From Gracilaria domingensis (lineage: Eukaryota; Rhodophyta; Florideophyceae; Gracilariales; Gracilariaceae), in the NCBI GenBank assembly GCA_022539475.1, contig VCMS01000412.1:18696-81673 (forward strand): DNA of 62,978 nt, read 5' to 3'. The notes beneath the pieces were generated by a model, which had not been told where the DNA came from, searched no databases, and was given only the letters and a program-made list of their open reading frames with translations. The position numbers and the translations under genes are program-made. Positions 7,344 through 17,284 of the stretch are shown here, in pieces (within the stretch, counting starts at the first letter, position 1; every line of letters starts with the position of its first letter).

Positions 7344-9428
7344 TCAGTTTAACTGAATTCCATCCGTTCTAACGGAAACGGCGTCCTGCGCAGCAGGGAT
7401 CTTCACAGATTCCTGTGGAACGGCAGCAGAACTACCCGCAGCAGCGGTTGCCACTACAGCTTGAGCCGGTGAAACATTGACCTGAATCGAACCGGAGTGC
7501 AGTAACGCAGCGAGTTCTGCAGCAGACACCCTTCGGGGGTACTCAGCTTTCGCACGCAGATATGCGGTTACCGGCACTGACGCTTGTTCGGCGGGGGTCA
7601 GCGCTTCGAAATTCGCCACAACCGTGGGCATTTCCCTCATCGAGAAGTTACAGTTCGGAGCTGCATGACCGTGGTTGTAACACGTGAAACAGATCAAAGG
7701 TGGTCTTCCGGAACTGCGTGGGTCTTGAAACTTCACCGTTGGCGGGTCTACCCAACCAGGTCGCTGGTAACGACTCCCTGAATAGGGTACTTGAGGACCG
7801 CGAACGCACGGACGGTCTGCGTAGAGCAGCGCATCTTCCGTCTTCGACGAAGCTTCTGAAGTAGAAGGCAACTTCGTAGTCGGGATAGACACGATATCCG
7901 CCTGTGCGAGGTGTAAGTTATCCACATCGTGGCCAGAAAAGTCCTGCGGTAGCAGTGAAGCTGATGACGACCCTCCTTTGAGGTGCAACGCTTTGGTTGA
8001 AACCCCGTATCCGGTGCGTGCGCGCAAGGCGTCTCCCTCCGCCTTCGCGTACTGCACTAAGTCCAGATAGGTAGTCTTCTTCCGGTCCTCCCGTCGCTGG
8101 CCAACCAGAGTACGAATAGCCGGATTCAATCCGTTGATAAAGAGTGTACAGCGCTCATTAGAAGAGTAAACGTTGCCACACCGATGAAATGCCTTATTTA
8201 GGGGTACCGAGTACTCGGTTTCCGATTCTTTCGGGCGCTGTTTCGTCTCCCGCAACGCGGTAATAGCTTCCTCGATAGAGGTATTTGTCGCATACGAGCG
8301 CAACAAATACTGCACGGCTTCAGGCCAGCAGGTAACCTCTTCTTCGGAGGCCCGGGAGGAACCTCTTACAGAGTTGAACTGATCTTCAGCGAGTCCACGT
8401 AGAAAATACGGTAGTGCGACATGAGCTTGTCCCTCACTCATGCCGAGGATGTCAGCCTCCGCTACAAAGCGTGACAGGAAGTCAACCACCATAATAGGAT
8501 CCTCCTCAGTGAACAACTGGTTGCGAAAGGTTAAGGACATGCGCTTGATGCAGTCCTTCACCTTACCCGTGCCACGTGGCGTTCGATTCAAGCTTGAATC
8601 TTCCAAACGGTAATACCGGTAGGATAACAACCTTTTGAACAACGGATTCGTCGGTTCTAATTACCTCAGACCTGAGTGCTTCGTACCCCATTTACGGGTA
8701 CTGACAACACCATAGGTGGACGTAGAGCTCCGCGAACGCGTAGAACGAGCACGGCGCTCACCGTCATTTGACGAGCTCGACGATGACGAACCCGCTGACC
8801 GGTTTGAAACAACAGACAACTGTGACGAATCCGAATCATACTCGTTGACATTCCTCTTTTTAGAGCGATTCTTCTCGGACTTCCGGTCACGTGTACGGCG
8901 AGAATCTCCCGCAAGTGCGGCAGCGGCGCCATCATCCTCGCGGATGGTGGCTTCCAACGTCTCAAGACGGCCAAGGATCCGAGTGAATTTCGTGTCAACC
9001 TCCTTAGTGAAACCGGGATATCCTTGAAGAACCTCCAAGAGGGCATTCACATCTTTCCGTAATATACGTAGATCTTCAGAAACACCTCCGTTGAGGGCAG
9101 CGTCTACCTTCAAACGAAGTGTATCGACCTCAGTCGTGAGGGCAGCATGAGAACTTCTCATCACTGCCGTCTGGGCCTAAAGTGTACGTACTTGAGCGTC
9201 CAGTTCCACGACGATTGCGTCTTTAGCCACAACAGCGGGAGTATGAACCTCCAAAGGAGTAGATGAAGGGCCCCCCACTGGGGGATCAGACGACTTCTTT
9301 GCTTGCTTCCGGCCTCCGGGTTTCTTTACTTCTCCCTCAAGGGGTTCGGGGACAGACCGCGGACGCGGAGGCAAATCTGCGCCAACCGAGCGAGCCTTCG
9401 AAGGGCTCGTTCGTTTGCCTGAGACCAT
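7344..9428 (-). pseudogene. Ty3/gypsy gag polyprotein with two in-frame stops (element remnant)
   Basis: Three consecutive segments (9428-9177, 9164-8661, 8642-7344) lie in one reading frame and are broken only by TAG at 9177-9179 and TAA at 8661-8663. Together they form a ~695-codon gag. It has a basic Pro/Lys-rich start (MVSGKRTSPSKARS), a coiled-coil-like stretch, a Ser/Arg-rich linker, a capsid-like core (MSEGQAHVALPYFLRGLAE) and a CCHC zinc knuckle reading CFTCYNHGHAAPNC. The capsid core is clearly homologous to the gag at 47311-48818 but considerably diverged, so this is a different, older family member. No protease or pol follows. The element is cut off ~30 bp after the gag stop, where the inverted-repeat arm begins. 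Programmed stop readthrough is conceivable for one stop, unlikely for two. Confidence 0.8.
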
Positions 9429-10330
9429 CGTCCACGACGAAACAAAACCAGAAACCTGGGAACAAGCGAACGACCAACCAAATTAACCTCGAATGAGTGT
9501 AACGTCCTCACACGAGTGACATTAACCCACAGATCGGGCGAACAAACCGTACTAACGGGAACAGCCGTATGCGGAATTAAGGCAGTTCGACCAGATTGCT
9601 GGGAACAGCAAAAAACTCAAACCGGGTGACAAGAACCCTACCGACGGGAACCTCACACTACGGAAATAGGTAGTGCCACCGGTAGTATACCGTGTCCAAA
9701 CAACAACCCAAAAAATGGGGAAAACGATACCGACACGACGTCAGATCGGTGTCGCTTTCCAATAACACTGTGTAGCGAATCTCCACGAGACAGAACGAAC
9801 CGGCAAACCGGGAATTGATCAGAGAACCAGCTTGCCGAACGGCACGACTTCTAAGTCGGGAGACCAACTTGTGGTGCGAAACCCAGCGATGGGAATGACA
9901 CGCAAAGGCTGTTCAGACCTCCCTCTTATAGGGCTGCACAGTAGTAGAGCGCCCTCACGGGATGACACGGCCAGGCCGGGCGTAACTCCGGGGTCAACCC
10001 TTCCCGACAACGGAGAGAGCGAAAAACAAAGAAGACGCGTCCAGCGGTAGAGATCACGACACTGTCGGCAATGACGTCACAGTGGCGAGTAGAATACTCT
10101 TACGAGAGTGGCGACGACACCCGGTAGCGGTAAGGAGCCACGCGGGTGGTCGTGCCAAGAACGGTGGGCACTGGTATGCAGCGCAGCAGTACCTGTATGA
10201 CAAGGGCAAAAAGGAACAAACACGCACACAAAAGAAACAAGAAATAGCGGTAGTGCTGTTAGAGATGTCGCGAGGCGGATAACAATCCCTTCACAAGGTG
10301 CAAGCTCTCCGCAAGGAGTTTACTACACAG
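9429..10330 (-). mobile_element. Possible 5' leader/LTR region of the gag remnant
   Basis: This lies directly upstream (minus-strand sense) of the gag start, where a 5' leader, primer-binding site and LTR would be expected. It is about 50% GC and rich in short CG-containing words, like the LTRs at 29948 and 53001. I cannot align it to them or define TG...CA ends, so the assignment rests on position only. Confidence 0.2.
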
Positions 10331-13300
10331 CCAGGGTGGAAAGTTAGAGCCTAACACTCGGTTGTTCCGTTTACTTCCCCAGCACTGGGTGCAGCTCAAC
10401 CTACTAAGTAGTGCAGTAGTTTGGCCCACTGTCAGTGTGGTGCAGCAGATATGCTACAAATATCTACTTAAAATACCCCAATGAATAGGTGCAAACCCCC
10501 CACACGTGTGTGACTCACCGGCTAGGCCGTGCACCTCATAACACTAATTCTAATATTAAGTATACCCAAGAATGGGCTGATCTCACCAGCTATTCATACG
10601 GTGTGCCACCACCTCCCAGCATCGCCGTGCATATTGTGAATCGCATCAGCGATAGAGTCCGGCAATCGCGTTGCACTACACCCAAGTCGTTCGGACCCAA
10701 CGCGCGTTTTTGACCGCGCCTGACGTACCTAACCGCCCAGTCTTCTTACAACCGCTCAGTGCTGGCGATCGTTTTCATGCCTCATTCTCTATAACGGACA
10801 CAATTACGGAATTACACGCCGCGCTTACGAACCGTTCACGGATCGCGCTTCTAGGACTCTTTTGCCCGACAGAGCTATCTCATAGGCGATGTGTAACTCC
10901 CTGTTGGAGAAAATCGCGCTTGAAACGGTTCCGTTCTCTACATTGCATTCCTTCAGAAACTGAATCGTCAGAATATTTACCAATTTTGTCGCGATTTGAC
11001 CGTTTGCAGAAAAGGTTTGGCTTTTCGCAGTACTAGTTCTCCTTTTTTTCTTGAGGCAACTCCACTGGGGTGGGTTTCTCTTCTCTTTTTCTTCTTTAAC
11101 TATTTTGTGCTACCAATTCTTTAGAACGGTACATGCTACACAAGTGGATTTCTTTCTCTGCTGACATCTCCCTGCTCCGTCATGACCGTTTGGCCCCGTT
11201 CTTACACCCAGCTACTTGTGTCATTCTAGAAAGGCTCTTTTAGCTGGCTGCTCTTTAAAGAAAATAATACCAAACGTCCTCTAAATGTGCTTCCCGCTCA
11301 CTGACATTGCACCACAGAATGCATTTTTTTTTCATTTTGCAGCTGTCTAGTGCTTTGCCGGAATCTTGACATTTCGCGGCTCATTTGCTTATTTGAAAAA
11401 GGTTTTCTCATTCTTTGTTATTCGAGCAGGCAATCGCATAAATCACCCCAACGATTCAACTGAAAACACTTTGTAAGCAATTTCTCAGAACGACATTACT
11501 GAATCTCACGCGTCTATGACACAGTGTATTTGCGTTGTTTAGCACAAAGGTATAAAAAGTACGAAAGAATTTGTGTAGAAGAAAAAAGATGTATTGGCAG
11601 CAGAGGGCAAGATAAATTCATTGGAGAAAAAGATTAAAGCATAGATATTGGTGCGTGAATAGGAGGTGGAAAAACGTCTTTGGGTTTTGGAAGCACGCGC
11701 CGGAATTTAGATAATTTTTACATTTCGAGCGCGCTTGTTAGTGAAATGGACCAATAAAATAGGTTCATAAGCCTCTATCTAGAGAGTAAAAAGAAGAAAC
11801 GATAAGAATATGGAAAGAGTGATAAATGATAGTGTTGGATGTAAGTCACACTCAAAATACTGTGCTTTGCAATAAGAATAACCATAATGCACCCTCAAAT
11901 CACACCCAAAAAATTAAAAGTGAAAAAGTAATATGCATTGTGTTGAAAAAAAGATGGCGCTGAAGAATGAACATAGTGAATGTGAAGGTCCGACATATCG
12001 CAAATTTTTCATGTTACGTTCACAAAATTGGAAACCTTTATTTATAAAGACGCATTATACGACTTTTTGAACCAGCTCGGAGTACCAGTAAACGATGTAA
12101 ATATCAATAAGCGGCAGATATCAGCTTTCTTGTTTGATTGGTTGGCTTTAGGCCGTGCGCTTTAAATGACGAGACGCATATCAGCGTCAGCTGCTAAGCC
12201 TTTTGGTACCGTCTATCGAGCTGTTCAGTCTCTGTCGTCTATGTAAAAATTCCTCGATTCTGATTTATCTTTTTGAATGCCATTCGTGTACCCCCTAATT
12301 TCATCATAGTTTTTGTTGGAACAAATAAAATGCTTTTTTCATCTTTTGCCTAGTTTCGCGAACGATAGATCTAGAAGTATGCAAATTGAGCTTCAGCGTT
12401 GAGCACCTAGGCACATGTACTCCAATTTCCGGCTTCCGCCACTAAGCCGTAGCATAAGTGTGTAATGTCGGCAGTAGTCACAGTAATTGTTAACGTTCAG
12501 AGTCTAGTTGAGTGGCGCAGCGCAAAAGGGACCTCACAGCAACTGGTGGCAAGTGGACATTAACTTATACTGATTTGTCGCGTTACAGCTGTGCGACGCA
12601 TGATATTAGTTTTTTCTGCGTCGTCGCGGCAAGGCGACGCGATGTGCGACATCAAACTCTTTGGCTTGGTAGTGCCACAGAGGCGGGTCGCGTGATGCGA
12701 AGTGGAGGAGAGCAGGAAGGATGGTGTCGCTTCCGCGCTGCACTTCTCTTATCTTACGGTGAAGATATGAAAAACAAAAGTTTTGGAGGTGTCCCGAGGA
12801 GGTAGGGACACAACTCCCTGTATTCGCCATCACATGTATTAATAAATATGGTACAGCGCCAAAGTTTCGCACATACGGCTATAGAAGTAGAATTGAACGA
12901 AATTTACTCTTGATATTGATCCGATTCCTGCTTTTCCCTGCTCATATACAGGAAAAGGGAGCTTTGCGAGAGGCAAATACATGTTTATGTGTTTTTGCCA
13001 TCCATTAATATTACCGCCATTTTTCCCTGTTATTTCGGACTCAGAAAAGTAATGCTGGTGCTTGCATGAACCCAGGTTTTTGCTCGGTTTCCAAAAATAT
13101 TTTGGATTAATTATTAGATGCAGTGACCGACACGATAAATTCGAACTCTTTTTCTACGGAAATAGATAGACCCGTGTTTCATCTGAGGAGCACAGATATT
13201 CAACAAAATATTTGCAAATGCAGAATCAATCAGCCTTTCTTTGCTTAGATGGAGGCTAAACAACAGTCATCACTGCCATATTATGTCAAACGACGACTTT

Positions 13301-14480
13301 AGCATAATACATCTCTTGTAATGATAGATATTTGAAAAGAAAAAGAAGAGCGGCGAGCACTAAGATCCATCAAGAAAGAGCCCAGATGTATGAAAGTAGT
13401 AAGAGGCTGGGGTTTGCTGATGATGACTGCGCACGAGAATACGCACAGGAGAAAACCAGGCAAAACTAATACGGAGACGTAAGCAGTGAGGCAAAACGAG
13501 AGAAACGCGCGCGAATGAACCGTGCAGGTTTGGCACGTAGCCGGCAGCAAAAAGAGAAAGAAATGTGCAGCTGTGAAAACGATGTGAAAAGAGAGGCAAA
13601 CATCAAGCGAGTGCTATTACCAAGGGTATGTAAGTCGTAGACAAGGAGCAAGGGATCCATTGTCGTGAAGTTAACTGCTTAACTGCCAGCATTTTTTCGA
13701 CTGCCCGAACGGTCGATAATTAATTAACTGCAAGCTACTGTATTTGGCGGCGCTGTTGTGTGCCCTGAGAACACAGTCACACAAACCGTCACAATCTGTG
13801 CATTTTGCTCGGAAGGCATCGAAGCCAAAAACATTGCCTTAATGGGAAGGTGGAAATTGATGCCTGAGAACGGTGTTTGCAAATTTGTCGCATTTGATTA
13901 GTCGAGGTAGTCATTAGTTAAGAACATCTAGAAAAATACGTCCCAGAGGCCCACAAATGAAGTTCTTCTTGGTCTTTAGTTAAGTTTTGAGAATTTATTG
14001 AAAAGTTAAAAGTTTGAATACCGAAAATGCTAAAAATCCGTCTTCATGACCAAAAACGACCAAAGCTATTTCTAATGTTATTTGCAAAACCTCAAAAAAT
14101 GGATATATGTTATATACGAAATGTCGATATATACACAGAAATTATCGGCTAACTACGACTAAATTTGACTGACTGCGGCAGAAAGGGCTTGACCTTTGAA
14201 TGGCGCTCTACATACATTTATACCGATTCAAACCAACCAAATGATGCTCTCCAGGTTTTCTTTTTGTTTTTCTCTTCACCTTACGTTAGATATCGGCCAG
14301 AGACAGCGAACATTGATGCTGGTGTAAACATGAATGGGCAGAACTTTATACTAAGTTTATGAGCATTTCTATCCGAGCGATAGCAGACTGTTATTACAAC
14401 AAAACAACTTGAGAAAAATTTTGAATTTCGTTTTGAAAGGTAAGTGATCTCATGACTCGAAGGAGCAGGTAAGAGATATG
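10331..14480. other. Gene-poor stretch
   Basis: I see no supported gene. Frames here are short, lack family motifs and usually have an equally long antisense shadow (for example around 10671-11036 and 12512-12872). The sequence becomes A/T-rich after 11.0 kb. A short foldback (cttttccctg...caggaaaag) lies near 12932-12958. Confidence 0.4.
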
Positions 14481-14623
14481 TACACCAAATGACCGTAAAT
14501 AGAGTAGGCTACTCTATTTAGGGTAAGATTTTATTAGGCCTGAGTGCGGTATATAATGTGGCCCACACAAAACGCGGTACAACGCTAATTATGGTTCAAA
14601 CGCAATTAGAGTTGGCACACTAT

Positions 14624-14890
14624 TTATTTTGGTAACAAATAGTGTGGGTAAAACAGCCTCCACAATAACATATTTTTGCCTTTGAAATGGCTACTTTGCT
14701 CCGCAATAATGCGCTGAAGCTCCAGAAAGAGCTTGCGCTCCTCCCGCAGGCCGTTCAGGTTCACCGCAAGTACGGTACAGATCATATCTTTCGTATCGTA
14801 CGTTAGTCCGTCCTGGTCCCTCTGATGATTGACATCGAGTAAGTGTGGAGGCGTTTCTGGGGGTGTGTCCTGGGACTCCCTAGGACACAC
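14624..14890 (-). CDS. Hypothetical ORF inside the putative transposon
   Basis: An 88-codon frame near the left terminal repeat has a plausible amphipathic helix (LREERKLFLELQRIIAEQ) in its centre. It matches no family I know. It could be the 3' remnant of an element-encoded protein or chance. Confidence 0.15.
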   Translation of the reverse strand: MCPRESQDTPPETPPHLLDVNHQRDQDGLTYDTKDMICTVLAVNLNGLREERKLFLELQRIIAEQSSHFKGKNMLLWRLFYPHYLLPK

Positions 14891-15570
14891 CGCCCCCCCC
14901 GATTTTTTCCTGATCTCGGCGGGGAGATAAGGAAAGCGCGGCGTGGAAGCTGCACTTTCCTCTCCCCGCCTCTTACAACTCTCAAGGCGCGCGCCGCCCC
15001 GCGCGACGGCGCGACAGAGAGCACGATGTCCTTCGCCGTGCCGTCGCGCCGCCGAGGCGCGACGGCCGCGACAATTGCGGGCCGCGTGGCAGCCGCAAGA
15101 AGAAGCGCCGCCTCGAACCGCCGCTACCGAAAGAAGGGTGCACTGCTGTGATCGCCGCTTGCTCGCACTACTGGATTTTGGCTACTGCTGGTACTGGTCG
15201 TTATCGCTGTCGCTCACTGCTGAGCTAAGATTGTTGCTACCATCGCTGTGGGACTGTGCTGGTGTGAAAGTGATCCGCGGCTACTGGATGACGGCGCGTG
15301 GTGTGACTACTGCTGGACGATGGTGGCTACTCCTTGGTACTAGACGTTAGCGATGACTGTGGCTACTGCCAAGTGCTGGACGCTGGACTTTGGTGTAAAT
15401 CCTGCTACGTGGTGACCGCTGAAGCTGGGTGTGTATACTTCTAACTCTATCGTCCGCGCAGCTTGGCAAAGGATGGGGCAGAGCGTGATCTTTATTCAAG
15501 AAGGCAGCAAGATGAAATGAAAGGCAACAAAGAAGGGGACGCAAAGCAGGGAAACAGGACGAGGGAGGAT

Positions 15571-16026
15571 TCACGTAGACGAGACAGACTTAACAGTTCG
15601 ATATATGGTACGAAGTGCCTTGGCAGTCGACGCCGATCTGCGTCCCATCATTGAGAGCGCAAGGCCTAACCCGACTCCTCGAACGAACAACGCTGGTAAT
15701 TCCTGCACACTAGTCTTCAAATCGTCCACTGATACTCCTCGATGGTGCAAGAAGTCATGTAACGCATCTTCACATGCCAGTATTTCCGCTTCAATCTTCT
15801 CTTCCAATTCATCTTCGTCTTCCTCTACCGCCACTGCAGCCTCCTCCTCGTCAGCAACTTCCTTCGTAACTTCCTCAGCTTCACGCTCAATGACGCAGGT
15901 GGACCGTGCCGGGGGCACGTCAGACCCAGCGGTGTCGTCGTCGGTCATTGCGGCCAGAGTGTCTCTAGCGGACATGTTGAGACGGGTAGTGCGATTGACT
16001 ACTGGGATAGATGAGGATGACGACAC
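15571..16026 (-). CDS. Hypothetical acidic protein
   Basis: This 151-aa frame has a Ser-rich start, a long Glu/Asp-rich middle (residues ~45-85, EEEAAVAVEEDEDELEEK) and an ordinary-looking C-terminal third (ALHDFLHHRGVSVDDL...SMMGRRSAST). An internal ATG (MSARDTLAAM) is an equally good start. It lies inside the putative transposon at 14481-17284, so it may be cargo or an element gene. The acidic middle makes the antisense frame open as well, which lowers confidence. I do not recognise the family. Confidence 0.35.
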   Translation of the reverse strand: MSSSSSIPVVNRTTRLNMSARDTLAAMTDDDTAGSDVPPARSTCVIEREAEEVTKEVADEEEAAVAVEEDEDELEEKIEAEILACEDALHDFLHHRGVSVDDLKTSVQELPALFVRGVGLGLALSMMGRRSASTAKALRTIYRTVKSVSST

Positions 16027-16478
16027 CGCTATCTAAATAAGCAAATGGAGCGTAACAGGTCACTATGCCAGCAAAGCACCAACCAGCCGCAAATTGACAA
16101 AATGTATCGACAGAAGCGAAAATCGTGGCGCTCCGTGGGACATGGATAAGACCTGAACATTCCAACAGAAGACCTAAGCCGCCAAGTGAGGATTGGCGAG
16201 CCGCCAACCACCGACCTACATAACGAAGAACCGTATGTCGACATCACTACCTACTATGGATATGGTGAGCAGACTAGGGTATTTGGTGGAAGCCGGTGTT
16301 CAGCATGCAACTTAAGATACACAAAGCATTGAGATTGTAGATATAAACCCCCGAACCCGAGCGCTCGAAAAGCAACTCGGTTCGGGCAGACCACTTCCCC
16401 CCTCGACGACCCCCCCCCCCCATCCTTGCCTCTCTCGCCTTTCTTCCTCCTTTTCCGTCGTCACCAACCTTCTTTCCT

Positions 16479-16937
16479 TTGGCACTCTCACCTTCCCTCA
16501 GCGCAGTCTGCGCCTCCCTGCCACCAACCTTTCCCCCTACATTTCCTTATTCCCGGCGGCCCGGTCTCCCGCCGTTCCCTACACAGTCGCCTTGTGCTGC
16601 CTCCATTGGGCTTGTCCGCACATTGCGATCATATCTACATTCCCGTTTTCTCGGACGGACGTGGGCAGTGTTACGCATTGCACTGGTTCCATTCCTGTCG
16701 CCACCTCGCCTGGTTGTGGTGGTATCGACGACAGGATCGAACGCCTTAGCGCTGTCCATTCTACTGTTCCGTCTACAGCCTTGGTGTGTTGGTCTGTTGG
16801 CGCTGCATTCTGTCGTTGTGTTGGCATTCGGCATCGAACGCCGAACCACACTCTCGTTTAATTACTCTTCCCGCTTCCTGTTAGCGGAGAGTTTCTACTA
16901 TCTTGGGCTTATCTTGTCTGCTCCTGCAGGCATCTGA
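16479..16937 (+). CDS. Doubtful ORF, hydrophobic
   Basis: This 152-codon frame has two or three hydrophobic stretches (ALALSILLFRLQPWCVGLLA and others). Upstream is a pyrimidine-rich tract and a GC-rich foldback (cccgaacccgag...ctcggttcggg, about 16352-16388). Overlapping frames on both strands are equally open, so this could be chance. Confidence 0.15.
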   Translation: MALSPSLSAVCASLPPTFPPTFPYSRRPGLPPFPTQSPCAASIGLVRTLRSYLHSRFLGRTWAVLRIALVPFLSPPRLVVVVSTTGSNALALSILLFRLQPWCVGLLALHSVVVLAFGIERRTTLSFNYSSRFLLAESFYYLGLILSAPAGI

Positions 16938-17284
16938 GCTACGTTAACTTGTCGCCCCTTTTGGGCTGGTACTCTCGAGCATTTATTGTGTCGCTCTTTT
17001 TGGGTTTGTCACCACCCGCGCTATTTTCCTCAAAAATGGCGTTTACAGTAAGCCATGCGTTTTAAAAGAAAATGCAAATGTTGAAATGTTGCGTGCAGAA
17101 GACATCTTTTTTGTCCAAGAGTGCTTCGGGCTCTTCTAAGGAGCCGTGCCCGCCCAAACTGCCCTAAAGCCCACCATAATTTCGACCCAAGTCAACCTTG
17201 TTTGTACCGCCATTGATGTGGCCTACTTTAATTCCGGACCAACAATAATTATTCACCCACTCCATTTACGGTCACTGGGTGTAC

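Larger units (their letters stand above)
14481..17284. mobile_element. Probable DNA transposon with terminal inverted repeats
   Basis: The left end starts with a 28-bp sequence containing tgaccgtaaatagagt. The reverse complement of 17257-17284 has the matching sequence with tgaccgtaaatggagt, giving 24 of 28 identical positions. Farther in, both ends keep shared words at similar distances, for example gcggtacaa and aattatgg. The spacing between ends is 2.8 kb. I see no clean target-site duplication and no recognisable transposase motif, so this may be a non-autonomous or very divergent element. The left terminus also contains a near-perfect internal palindrome (taaatagagtag/gctactctattta). Confidence 0.4.

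Noticed and set aside
9824..9900. tRNA-like stretch with an anticodon-like loop (gacttctaagtc)
   Set aside because: No consistent D, T and acceptor stems could be built.
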